Source: Desulfobulbaceae bacterium (GTDB lineage: Bacteria > Desulfobacterota > Desulfobulbia > Desulfobulbales > Desulfocapsaceae). Taken from it: DNA of 33,619 nt. Shown here in pieces: positions 1 through 9,089 of the stretch. Below the pieces are notes generated by a model, which ran no database searches, was not told the DNA's origin, and saw only the letters and a program-made list of their open reading frames with translations. Each line of letters starts with the position of its first letter. Positions within the stretch are counted from its first letter, which is position 1. The stretch lies in NCBI GenBank assembly GCA_004796425.1, contig QZLB01000012.1:1-33619 (forward strand), read 5' to 3'. The position numbers and the translations under genes were made by a program.

Positions 1-1
1 T

Positions 2-1611
<1,610 letters not shown>

Positions 1612-1641
1612 TAACCTTTGCTTCAGGCAGGAACGCTGACC

Positions 1642-2562
1642 ATGGTTAATCCTTATGAACAACTGATGCTGGTTGCCAACGAGGCTTCCACCCCTTTGGC
1701 TCGGAAAATAGCCAAATCACTAGGTGTCCCGTTTTCAGAGATGATCAGGAAACAATTTGCCGATGGCGAATGTTATCACGCATTTCCTGACGATGTCTCT
1801 GATAAGAACCTGATCATTTTCGGTGCCACCCATAATGATCAGGCGCATCAGGAAACCCTTGATCTTATTCAGGGTGGAAGATTCTGGAATGCGGCTTCGG
1901 TCAATGTTGTCGTACCATTTCTTGGTTATTCCACCATGGAAAGAGCCAAACCGTTCAGCCAGGAGATACCAAAAGGGATTACCCGGACCAGACAGATATT
2001 CAGGGCTCGGCCCAATTATGTTGCCTTTGTTGATCTTCATTCAGAAGCGGTGCTCCATGCCCATGCAGGTGAAATCAGAACCAAACATATCTGGACCGAT
2101 AACCTGGTCGTGAAGAAGATCAAGAAAATGAAGCTCAAAGATTATGTGCTGGTCTCTCCCGATTACGGTTTTTCAAAACGGGTTGCCCGGCTGGCAAGTC
2201 TTTTAAAATGCCCCCATACTGCCGCCGATAAAGATCGATATGATACGGATAAAACGATTGTCAGCCAGGTTTCAAGTGTGGTCAGCGGTCATCCGGTAAT
2301 CATCTGCGATGATATGATTCGCACCGGTGGGTCGATCATCCAAACAGCCAATCGGTGCAGAGATGCAGGCGCAACTGATGTTTACGTGCTGGCCACTCAC
2401 CTGGTAATGGCCGGCAACGCTCGTAAGAGGTTTGCCGACAACGGTATTAAGCGGGTTATCGGTTCTGATACCTACCCAGGGGTCAAATCTGATGGATTGC
2501 TTGACATTTATTCGGTCGCCCCGTTGTTGGCTAAGTGGCTAAAATCCCATTTGCTCAATTGA
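1642..2562 (+). CDS. Divergent ribose-phosphate pyrophosphokinase-like protein
   Basis: The 306-residue protein has the two-domain phosphoribosyltransferase fold of PRPP synthetases, which make PRPP from ribose-5-phosphate and ATP. Visible landmarks are FADGECYHAFPDDV near the N-terminus, the DLHSE segment in place of the usual DLHADQ, and the PRPP-binding loop IICDDMIRTGGSII. The usual bacterial FGYARQDRK ATP/ribose segment is replaced by FLGYSTMERAKPFSQEIPKG. The flexible catalytic loop is short, ADKDRYDTD, more like the archaeal KxR form than the bacterial KRR form. It is therefore a divergent Prs homologue that may or may not be the main PRPP synthetase. A TTG at 1618 could add eight residues; the ATG at 1642 was preferred. 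It lies 30 nt after leuB. Confidence 0.78.
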   Translation: MVNPYEQLMLVANEASTPLARKIAKSLGVPFSEMIRKQFADGECYHAFPDDVSDKNLIIFGATHNDQAHQETLDLIQGGRFWNAASVNVVVPFLGYSTMERAKPFSQEIPKGITRTRQIFRARPNYVAFVDLHSEAVLHAHAGEIRTKHIWTDNLVVKKIKKMKLKDYVLVSPDYGFSKRVARLASLLKCPHTAADKDRYDTDKTIVSQVSSVVSGHPVIICDDMIRTGGSIIQTANRCRDAGATDVYVLATHLVMAGNARKRFADNGIKRVIGSDTYPGVKSDGLLDIYSVAPLLAKWLKSHLLN

Positions 2563-2607
2563 AATCACTGTTGATATACACCTGAAGGCGAAGTCGTAGT
2601 AAAGTTC

Positions 2608-5259
2608 ATGAGACCTGAAATCATCAGAAGAAACCTCCAGCATTCGGTGCTGTTCAAGAACCTGGAGGAACAGACGCTTGATGAACTGGTGGCGAATGGT
2701 GAAGTACGTCATTTTTCTCCTGGTGATTTCGTTCATCGAAAAGGTGATAAGGCCGACACCTTCTATGTTGTAGCGGTTGGCGAAGCTGAACTAACCCTGG
2801 AAACTGATGATGGAAATAACTCTATTGTTGGCAGGGTTGGACCTGGCGGACATTTCGGTGAGACCTCATTACTCACCTTTAAGCCCCAGTCATTAACCGT
2901 CCGAGCGCTTTTTGATGTGGTTCTGATCTGCTTCAGCGGCGATTTTTTTCGTCAGATATTGCGCAAACACCGGGTTATACAGGAACGGATTGAGTTCGCA
3001 CTGGCGGAACGTCTGCGCATTTCTTTCCAGGATCACGCAGCCAGTGTATTGGCCTGCGATATTTCAACCAGAAAGGAGATCAAACTGATTGATATGATGC
3101 CACTTTCTGATGAGAGTGGTGCTGATGAAGAAACAGCTGAAGGTGTCCGGGAAAAGGTCATGCGCTCCCATAGCGCCCGGGAGATCAAAGAGGCGATTAA
3201 TCGGTTATCCTCAAGTGAAGAACCGGTGTTGCTCTCTGGTGAATCGGGCACTGGCAGGAGACTTATTGCCAAACAGATTCACCTGCAGGGGGCGAATGCT
3301 CAGGGGCCGTATATCGAAGTTGATGCGCGGGAGTTTGATGCGGACCAACTGGCGCGAAGACTGTTCGGCGTAAAAAACGATCCATTTCCATTCTCCCAGG
3401 TTAGGCAGACCGGGATCCTTGAACAGTTCTGCCGGGGAACCGTTGTCCTCCATCATGTTGATAAGATACCCCTGCCCATCCAGAAGATGATTGCCGAGGC
3501 GATGGAAACGATGACTTTCACCAGAATTGGTGGTGAAAATCAGATTGCCCTCCAGGCTCGAATCATCTTTGTCGGTAATCTCTCACTCGATCAGCTCAGA
3601 GATAGTCTGCAAATAATTAAACCACTTGAAAAGAAATTAGAACATAATACCTTTCACGTCCCGGCATTGCGTTTTCACAAGCGAGATCTGCCCCACCTGG
3701 TAGATTATTACCTGCATCGTTTCAGTCGAGAGTATGGGAAAAAGGTCTCCACTGTTTCTCCTGATACGCTGGGTGTCTTAATGAATTATGATTGGCCGGG
3801 TAACCTGGTTGAGTTGTCCGCGGTGATTCAGCGTGCCGTTATGCTTGCCCGCGATGATGAAATCCTGACCGATCATATCTTGTTGGGATTACCCAAAACT
3901 GAAGGGAAGTGGGAGTTTAACCTGCTTCGTCTGCCCTGGATCAGGGGGGTGATGGAAAGCAAAATATTTCCCACTTTCCCGCGGGCGATTGTTGGCTTGG
4001 TCCTGCTGATGTCCGTGTTAACGCTCTTTTTTGGTCCTGCCGATCCGGAGAAAAATATTGGTATTGCCATCAGTTGGGTAGTGGGTTGGCCGTTACTTTT
4101 CTTCTCCTTTTTCTTCATGGCTCGAACCTGGTGTTCGGTCTGCACCCTGGCCATGCCGGGTACCCTTTTGCAGCGGCTAGTCAAACCCACCAAGAAGACT
4201 CCCCAGTTTATCAAGAAGAATTCCGGCTGGATCATGGCCAGTCTCTGTATTGCCGTGCTCTGGGTGGAGATTGTCTGGAACGCCTACCAGAACCCAGTCC
4301 TCACCGGTTGGATCATCCTGGCCATTACCATCGGTTCGGTTGTTTTTAGTGTGATTTATCAAAAACGGGCTTGGTGTCGATATCTCTGCCCGCTCGGGGC
4401 AATTAATGCCATTTTTGCCATGCCCTCCGTACTCGAATTACGCTCCAACCGCCACCTCTGCCTCAATCGTTGCGAGGACCACGCATGCTATTCCGGCGGA
4501 ATCGAGGAGGGAGGATGCCCGATGTTCAGGCACCCGTTCATGGTCGATAATAATCGGGACTGCATCATTTGTGGTGAATGCATAAAAAATTGTAACAAGC
4601 ATTCCATACACCTCAATGTCAGGATGGCGCCACAGGAATTGTGGGAAATAGAAGCTCCTCGTCGATCGGACAGTTTTTTAGTCGTGGCGCTCGGGGCGAT
4701 TTTTTTCCCCTTTGCATTGCATACCCAGTTTTATGAGCTGATCTGGTCACTCAAAAGAACGTATCCGGCAACTCTGGGCACGATACCATTTGCACTTATC
4801 GGTTCCGTGCTGTTTTTTGTCCTGATTTTTGTGTTTCAATTTGGCTATTACCTTATGGTTCAACTTCAGGCATATTTATCCCGGATTGATCGCAAACTTC
4901 TTCTGCCTTTGTTGGGGTATGGTTTTATACCAATAATTCTTGGTGTTTACCTGGCGGTTCACTTTGAGGTTTTTGTCAGTGAATCGTGGCGTGTCGTCTC
5001 GAATACCCGAGAGATTTTTGGCCTTTCATCAATCAGCGAAGGTGCTCGACTGATCAGCCCCGATGCGTCATCGTTATTGCAGGTCTTCACCGTCGCCGGA
5101 GGTTTTTTCGCCTCACTTTATGCTACCTATCGCATTGTTTTTCGCCTTAAGGGTGGCGGTGTCACAAAACGGGATCTGATTCTTCCCTATGGTTTTTTGG
5201 GAATGTTTACGGCGCTGTTTATCTTTTTCATGAAAACATCACAAATTATCCTGTTTTGA
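2608..5259 (+). CDS. Membrane fusion protein: cyclic-nucleotide-binding domain, degenerate AAA+ module, polyferredoxin
   Basis: The 883-residue protein joins three parts. Residues about 10-140 form a CAP/CNB-type sensor domain (FSPGDFVHRKGDKADTFYVV, GGHFGETSLL). Residues about 180-440 resemble the AAA+ domain of sigma54 activators. A Walker A, SGESGTGRR, lies at about 210-218 and a WPGNLVEL helix motif is present, but the GAFTGA loop is absent, the Walker B acidic pair reads LHHVDKI, and no C-terminal HTH follows. From about 455 a multi-pass membrane region carries NapH/NosR/CcoG-type motifs WCSVC (about 508) and WCRYLCPLG (about 589). Two cysteine clusters follow, CLNRC...CYSGG...GGCP (from about 618) and CIICGECIKNC (about 652), expected to bind Fe-S clusters. 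Further membrane helices end the protein. It is probably a redox or electron-transfer protein gated by a ligand; the partner is unknown. Confidence 0.85.
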   Translation: MRPEIIRRNLQHSVLFKNLEEQTLDELVANGEVRHFSPGDFVHRKGDKADTFYVVAVGEAELTLETDDGNNSIVGRVGPGGHFGETSLLTFKPQSLTVRALFDVVLICFSGDFFRQILRKHRVIQERIEFALAERLRISFQDHAASVLACDISTRKEIKLIDMMPLSDESGADEETAEGVREKVMRSHSAREIKEAINRLSSSEEPVLLSGESGTGRRLIAKQIHLQGANAQGPYIEVDAREFDADQLARRLFGVKNDPFPFSQVRQTGILEQFCRGTVVLHHVDKIPLPIQKMIAEAMETMTFTRIGGENQIALQARIIFVGNLSLDQLRDSLQIIKPLEKKLEHNTFHVPALRFHKRDLPHLVDYYLHRFSREYGKKVSTVSPDTLGVLMNYDWPGNLVELSAVIQRAVMLARDDEILTDHILLGLPKTEGKWEFNLLRLPWIRGVMESKIFPTFPRAIVGLVLLMSVLTLFFGPADPEKNIGIAISWVVGWPLLFFSFFFMARTWCSVCTLAMPGTLLQRLVKPTKKTPQFIKKNSGWIMASLCIAVLWVEIVWNAYQNPVLTGWIILAITIGSVVFSVIYQKRAWCRYLCPLGAINAIFAMPSVLELRSNRHLCLNRCEDHACYSGGIEEGGCPMFRHPFMVDNNRDCIICGECIKNCNKHSIHLNVRMAPQELWEIEAPRRSDSFLVVALGAIFFPFALHTQFYELIWSLKRTYPATLGTIPFALIGSVLFFVLIFVFQFGYYLMVQLQAYLSRIDRKLLLPLLGYGFIPIILGVYLAVHFEVFVSESWRVVSNTREIFGLSSISEGARLISPDASSLLQVFTVAGGFFASLYATYRIVFRLKGGGVTKRDLILPYGFLGMFTALFIFFMKTSQIILF

Positions 5260-5428
5260 GCTGGAATGTACAACGCACAAACTTGCTTGAAAAGCCAAAC
5301 ATTACGTTGCTCAAATACAATTGTTGGACCACTGTGCTGATGCTTCTCACCTCAGGAACACGCTACGATAAATCTGCGAAGTACTCAGTTCTGCCCTCAT
5401 AAAAGTTTTTGATCCATCAAGATAACTG

Positions 5429-5458
5429 TTGCGATAACGTTTACGTAAAGTGTATATG
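5429..5458 (+). promoter_or_regulatory. Candidate degV promoter with internal palindrome
   Basis: A TTGCGA (5429-5434) and a TATATG (5453-5458) are separated by 18 nt, about 60 nt upstream of the degV start. The perfect 10-bp palindrome TTTACGTAAA (5440-5449) sits in the spacer, where a bound regulator would block polymerase. Both hexamers are imperfect. The rest of the 258-nt gap after the fusion gene shows no ORF and no clear terminator. Confidence 0.35.
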
Positions 5459-5517
5459 TTGGCAATCGGTTTCAATCTGGTTTGATACCAGAAGCTTGTC
5501 TTGAAGAAGGAGGCAGT

Positions 5518-6405
5518 ATGGAAAAAATAGCGATTTTAGTTGATAGTGCGTGTGGTCCGACCCCTGATTTTGTAAATAAATACAAAATATTTACCATGGG
5601 GATGAAGATCAATCTCGACCGCAAGGTTTTCATTGATGGAGCTGACCTTGAGAAGGCTCGTTTCTATGAAATGATCGATCGGGTAAAGGATTTCAGCACC
5701 GCACCTCCACAGGTATGGGACATAAAAAAAATCTATGAGCGTATCAAGAGAAGTGGTTACGATCGAGTAGTTTCAGTGCACGTTTCGTCCAAAATGTCCA
5801 AATTGTATGAGGCGTGTGATAACGCCTGCGGTCTGCTGGGAGGCGTTAACGTTGAGTTGATCGATACCCGTAATACCTCGATTGGTGCGTACCTGGTAGC
5901 TGAAAAAATCGCGGAACTCCTTCACGCTGGTCGCACGATTGAAGAAATAAACTCGTTTTTACCTGAAATAAGGCGCTCATCATTTCTGCAGATTTCACTC
6001 TCCACCCTGAAGTATTTAATAAAAAACAAGCGAGTCGGAAGAGTCCAGGGAATGGTGGGCTCCATGTTGAAAGTGAAACCGATTTTAGGAATGGACAGTG
6101 ACGGATATCTCTCGACCCTCTCAAAAGTAAGAGGTGGTTCACGGGTTGCTGATCATCTTACAGACAATGCAATTGAATTTGTCAAACAACGTCCATATAA
6201 CGTCAAGGTATATTTAACCTGGGGTTTTGATGAGAATCGCCGTCAGGTTGAACGAGTGCGAGATAAGTTTATTCCCCGGCTGGAACAGCTCGGAATCAAG
6301 AATTATACCGTCCGAGAAGATCGAATGTGGCCGACCATTGCCTGTAATAGCGGACCGGGAGCTTATGGTTTTGCTGTTTATGGAGAGGAACACCCCATCA
6401 ACTGA
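5518..6405 (+). CDS. DegV family fatty-acid-binding protein
   Basis: DegV proteins bind long-chain fatty acids in the cytoplasm. In Firmicutes the FakB members present fatty acids to the kinase FakA. The 295-residue product matches the family in length and layout. It begins IAILVDSACGPTPDFV, contains the ligand-contact STAPPQV segment (family T/S-S-Q-P), the conserved STLKYLIKNKRVGR...SMLKVKPIL core, and ends with the SGPGAYGFAVYG form of the H-x-GPGA motif. The ATG at 518 of this kilobase follows a perfect AAGGAGG site, so upstream TTG or ATG extensions were rejected. No fakA-like kinase is adjacent, so the partner and exact role cannot be read from context. Confidence 0.88.
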   Translation: MEKIAILVDSACGPTPDFVNKYKIFTMGMKINLDRKVFIDGADLEKARFYEMIDRVKDFSTAPPQVWDIKKIYERIKRSGYDRVVSVHVSSKMSKLYEACDNACGLLGGVNVELIDTRNTSIGAYLVAEKIAELLHAGRTIEEINSFLPEIRRSSFLQISLSTLKYLIKNKRVGRVQGMVGSMLKVKPILGMDSDGYLSTLSKVRGGSRVADHLTDNAIEFVKQRPYNVKVYLTWGFDENRRQVERVRDKFIPRLEQLGIKNYTVREDRMWPTIACNSGPGAYGFAVYGEEHPIN

Positions 6406-6424
6406 GCAGCGCAACTGCTGCTCA
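6403..6424 (+). terminator. Hairpin overlapping the degV stop codon
   Basis: TGAGCAGC (6403-6410) and GCTGCTCA (6417-6424) form a perfect 8-bp stem with a 6-nt loop, beginning with the degV stop codon itself. There is no T-tract afterwards, so it may be an mRNA 3'-end stabiliser or a Rho-assisted stop rather than a classic intrinsic terminator. Confidence 0.4.
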
Positions 6425-6561
6425 TGCACGATATCGTCGAGCTCTCTCCAGGGGAAAAATCTGCCCGTCCGATGCTCGGTCATCACTTACCACTTGATGA
6501 AACCCATAACCGCAGAAATCTATAGTAGCACCGCTGTTTCCGATTTCCCCGAAATTGAACC

Positions 6562-6595
6562 ACCATTGACAAAATCGCTGGAAATTGGCAATGGT
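6562..6595 (+). promoter_or_regulatory. Consensus -35 inside an inverted repeat upstream of apt
   Basis: A perfect TTGACA (6566-6571) lies in the left arm of the inverted repeat ACCATTG (6562-6568) / CAATGGT (6589-6595). A matching -10 is not obvious at 16-18 nt, so promoter activity is tentative. The remainder of the 255-nt gap between degV and apt shows no convincing gene. Confidence 0.25.
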
Positions 6596-6660
6596 AGACT
6601 GTTCTTCGCAGTAACAGGTGCTGCAATTATTATTCAATACGTATCGAAAAGGTGACCTAG

Positions 6661-7203
6661 ATGACGACAGAAACATTTGACTTGAAAGCGCATATACGAT
6701 CCATTCCTGGCTGGCCGGAACCACATGTAATCTTCCGGGATATATGCTCTTTACTTGAAGACCGAATTGTTTTCAGAAAAGTCATCGACCTGTTTGTTCA
6801 TCGTTACATGAGTTACGAATTTGATGCAATCGTTGGTATTGATGCCCGCGGTTTTATCATTGGCGCTCCGCTCGCCTATGAGCTCAATCAAGGTTTCATA
6901 CCGGTAAGGAAAAAAGGGAAGTTGCCTGGTGAGACGATATCTGAGTCGTACACCCTTGAGTATGGGGAGGCCGAAGTTGAAATCCAGACCGGCTGGCTGA
7001 AACCGGGACACAAGGTCTTGCTCATTGATGATCTGGTCGCCACCGGCGGAACCATGTTGGCAGCGGCAAATCTGCTGAAAAAACTTGGTGTCGAAATCGT
7101 CGAAATTGGGGCAATTATCGACTTACCCGATATCGGTGGATCGAAAAAAATTATCGATGCAGGATATAAGGTGCACTGTTTCTGTGAATTTGAAGGCGAG
7201 TAG
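6661..7203 (+). CDS. apt: Adenine phosphoribosyltransferase
   Basis: Apt salvages adenine by condensing it with PRPP to give AMP in the cytoplasm. The 180-residue product has the family's usual size. It contains the adenine-pocket region IPGWPEPHVIFRDI, VGIDARGFIIG, the RKKGKLPGET segment, the catalytic-loop SYTLEYG stretch and the PRPP-binding loop VLLIDDLVATGGTM. The ATG follows AAGGTG at a good distance. A PRPP-synthetase-like gene lies about 4 kb upstream in the same direction, but the intervening genes make a direct operon unlikely. Five bases after its stop is the 3' end of a convergent tRNA gene. Confidence 0.96.
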   Translation: MTTETFDLKAHIRSIPGWPEPHVIFRDICSLLEDRIVFRKVIDLFVHRYMSYEFDAIVGIDARGFIIGAPLAYELNQGFIPVRKKGKLPGETISESYTLEYGEAEVEIQTGWLKPGHKVLLIDDLVATGGTMLAAANLLKKLGVEIVEIGAIIDLPDIGGSKKIIDAGYKVHCFCEFEGE

Positions 7204-7208
7204 GAAAT

Positions 7209-7285
7209 TGGCGCGCCCGGAGGGATTCGAACCCCCGACACCCAGGTTCGAAGCCTGGTGCTCTATCCAGCTGAGCTACGGGCAC
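7209..7285 (-). tRNA. tRNA-Arg (anticodon UCG)
   Basis: Read on the minus strand, the 77-nt gene begins GTGCCCG and closes its acceptor with CGGGCGC, discriminator G and an encoded CCA. The D arm (AGCTCAGCTGGATAGAGC), the anticodon stem CCAGG/CCTGG with loop CTTCGAA, and a T arm with GGTTCGAATCC are all present. Loop positions 34-36 read TCG, which decodes CGA (Arg). The gene is convergent with apt. Confidence 0.96.
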
Positions 7286-7434
7286 GCATGATCGAAAGAA
7301 CACTGATCAGCAAAAGACAGCACTCTTTTACCACTGGATCATAAACCTGTCAATGGTGGTTCACGTGCGTTTGCTCACGCACCCTCAGGTTCTATCGCAA
7401 AGAACCGTACCCCTGAAATTCGAACTGGTTGTAG

Positions 7435-7473
7435 CTCCCTTTGCCTTCGATTCTTTTTATAAGGTAAAGGGAG
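7435..7473 (-). terminator. Long hairpin just after the dNTPase stop
   Basis: CTCCCTTTGCCTT (7435-7447) pairs with AAGGTAAAGGGAG (7461-7473) over 13 bp with a single G-T wobble and a 13-nt loop. It begins 7 nt beyond the stop codon of the minus-strand dNTPase gene, the right place for a terminator, but no T-tract follows. Smaller stems at 7365-7382 and 7388-7406 fill the rest of the gap before the tRNA. Confidence 0.45.
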
Positions 7474-7480
7474 GCAACAT

Positions 7481-8680
7481 TCAGGCTTTTAGTTCACGCA
7501 TCTTCGGCGGGACTTCGCAACCGATGGCTCGAGCCTGCTGAATAAAGAAATCATCGGTCATCCCAGCAATAAAATCTCTGGCGCGAATAGCTGCGGACAA
7601 GGGGGTACCACTGGTATCCTGGAGATCGCTCATCAGATCCACTGAGAGCGAGGCGGTCGTGCCGTTTTTAATATGGTTGATATAGCTTTCAAACAAGGCG
7701 TTATAGCAGCTCTGAATCATTGGCAGGTAGCGTTTTGTCTCCGGTGCGTAGTAGATGTTTTCGTAGTTGAACGCCTTGAGTTGCTTGAGTGCCTGCGAAA
7801 CCTCTGAGGAGAAGCTGAGGTAATCGTTTTCTCGGTTTGCATCGGTCGCCCGGGGTGGTGTGATACTGCTGTTGCGAACCAGATCAGTCACCAGATTGTA
7901 GACGATCTTTCCATTAGTGTTACCTAGCAGCCGCGAGCAATCTTCCGGGATATCCGCTCGGTCGATAAGGCCGAGAATAATCGCATCCTCAATATCTCTG
8001 CCGATATAGGCAATGGTATCTGCCATCCGCACCACGCACCCCTCCATGGTCATGGGCTGCAAATTGGCTTTTGGGTCTTCAACCTTCTGGCTTATTTTCC
8101 TGTCAAATTCATCGAAATCACCCGTACCTTCAGGGGTCAGGGTGGATGAGTGTATTTCACCATCATGACAGAGAATGCCATCAAGTGTCTGCAGCGTCAG
8201 ATTCCAGCCGCTGCCTTTTCGCTCGATTGCCTCAAGTGCGTGGACCGAATGAATGTTATGCTGAAATGGTGGTAAGTCATGTTGCAGACAGAGTGCTGAA
8301 AGAAATGACTCACCGGCATGCCCGAATGGTGGGTGACCGATGTCATGGCCAAGTGCAATGGCTTCGATGAGATCTTCATTTAAGAAGAGAAACCTGCCAA
8401 TGGTCCGGGCAATTCTTGAAACCAACTGCACGTGCAGTACCCGGTGTGTGATATGGTCATTGCTCACCAGACAAAATACCTGGGTCTTGTCTATGTAGCG
8501 GGTATATGCTCGTGAATGAAGGATTCGATCGGCATCTTTGGCAAACGGTTGGCGGTAATCATCGTTGGTTTCGGGTTTTCTTCTGAGTCCCTGCTCGTTC
8601 AGGGTCGCGGAAACAGATAAACGGGAACGTTCGCTTTCTGCTAGCAGCGATAATATCTGGTACTCTTTCTGTTTAATCAT
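7481..8680 (-). CDS. dGTPase-like deoxyribonucleoside triphosphate triphosphohydrolase (HD domain)
   Basis: The protein of about 399 residues belongs to the Dgt family of HD-fold enzymes, which cleave dNTPs to deoxynucleoside and triphosphate. Landmarks are QPFAKDADRILHSRAYTRYIDKTQVF near the N-terminus, HITHRVLHV (first metal-binding His) and IALGHDIGHPPFGHAGE (the HD pair with the second histidine). MADTIAYIGRDIEDA follows and carries the last metal-binding Asp. The ATG at 8680 is proposed; a TTG three codons upstream is also possible, and neither has a clear ribosome-binding site. It stands alone on the minus strand. The dNTP preference cannot be read from sequence. Confidence 0.92.
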   Translation of the reverse strand: MIKQKEYQILSLLAESERSRLSVSATLNEQGLRRKPETNDDYRQPFAKDADRILHSRAYTRYIDKTQVFCLVSNDHITHRVLHVQLVSRIARTIGRFLFLNEDLIEAIALGHDIGHPPFGHAGESFLSALCLQHDLPPFQHNIHSVHALEAIERKGSGWNLTLQTLDGILCHDGEIHSSTLTPEGTGDFDEFDRKISQKVEDPKANLQPMTMEGCVVRMADTIAYIGRDIEDAIILGLIDRADIPEDCSRLLGNTNGKIVYNLVTDLVRNSSITPPRATDANRENDYLSFSSEVSQALKQLKAFNYENIYYAPETKRYLPMIQSCYNALFESYINHIKNGTTASLSVDLMSDLQDTSGTPLSAAIRARDFIAGMTDDFFIQQARAIGCEVPPKMRELKA

Positions 8681-8689
8681 CGGTGGCAA

Positions 8690-8858
8690 CGGGTGGAGAT
8701 ATTTACTCTTGGAATCGATTCACTTTCCATACCTGTAATACGCATGATTCCAATATTCAAAGAATATAATCGACTGGATTTTCATATCAGTTACATTATG
8801 GTATGGAGGACGTGGAAGAAGATTACCCTCAACAAGGTTAGTTTGCAGGAACATTGTC
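8690..8858. other. Divergent intergenic region between dNTPase and selenoprotein genes
   Basis: This 169-nt stretch must hold promoters for both directions. A consensus TATAAT lies at 8765-8770 on the plus strand without a good -35 partner. TTGGAATC (8709-8716) and GATTCCAA (8746-8753) form an 8-bp inverted repeat, and GAATCGATTC (8712-8721) is a palindrome inside the left arm. These could be regulator sites; function is unknown. Confidence 0.3.
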
Positions 8859-9083
8859 ATGAAAATATCCATAGAATATTGCCAAAAGTGAAACTATGAG
8901 CCGCGTGCTTCCAGTCTGGGAGCTGAGATTCGCAGCCAATTTGATGCAGACGTAGAGCTAATTGCCGGGGGTGGGGGTGTATTTGAGATCACACTCAATG
9001 GTAGGCTGCTCTATTCCAAAAAGAAACTGGGCCGGTTTCCCGAAGCGGGTGAGGTGGTTAATCTCTTGAAAAAACAGGGTTGA
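8859..9083 (+). CDS. SelW/SelT/SelH-family (Rdx) selenoprotein, UGA-encoded Sec at codon 11
   Basis: Reading through the TGA at 8889-8891 as selenocysteine gives one 74-residue protein that starts MKISIEYCQKU followed by NYEPRAS. This is the EYCxxC/U-NYxPRA opening of Rdx-fold proteins, with a CxxU redox motif at residues 8-11. Downstream the frame continues without a break through GGGGVFEITLNG, LYSKKKLGRFPEAGEVV and LLKKQG to a normal stop, all typical of SelW-like proteins. Such thioredoxin-like proteins are thought to act in thiol redox. An AGGA lies 11 nt before the ATG. The gene ends 6 nt from the convergent DtxR gene. Ordinary ORF calling misses it because of the UGA. Confidence 0.9.
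8905..8929 (+). promoter_or_regulatory. Candidate bacterial SECIS hairpin
   Basis: Downstream of the Sec UGA, GCTTCC pairs with GGGAGC (one G-U wobble) around the loop AGTCT. The loop begins about 21 nt after the UGA, within the spacing bacterial SECIS elements use, and resembles the AGGUCU apical loop of E. coli fdhF. SelB would bind here. Structure was judged by eye. Confidence 0.6.
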
Positions 9084-9089
9084 GAGGCG

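Noticed and set aside
6227-6655. A 142-codon open frame overlapping the end of degV and the gap before apt
   Set aside because: Most of it is degV read in another frame, its product looks random, and it lacks a ribosome-binding site.
7286-7434. Short stems at 7365-7382 and 7388-7406 as a possible small RNA or attachment site beside the tRNA
   Set aside because: The stems are 6 bp, there is no integrase gene, and no second copy of the tRNA 3' end was seen.
8859-8891. Treating the TGA at 8889 as a nonsense mutation and the locus as a pseudogene
   Set aside because: The UGA falls exactly at the redox-active CxxU position, the frame is intact on both sides, and a SECIS-like hairpin follows.
8693-8899. 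A 68-codon open frame on the plus strand over the start of the selenoprotein gene
   Set aside because: It has no recognisable protein features and runs in another frame from the Rdx protein, which explains the sequence far better.
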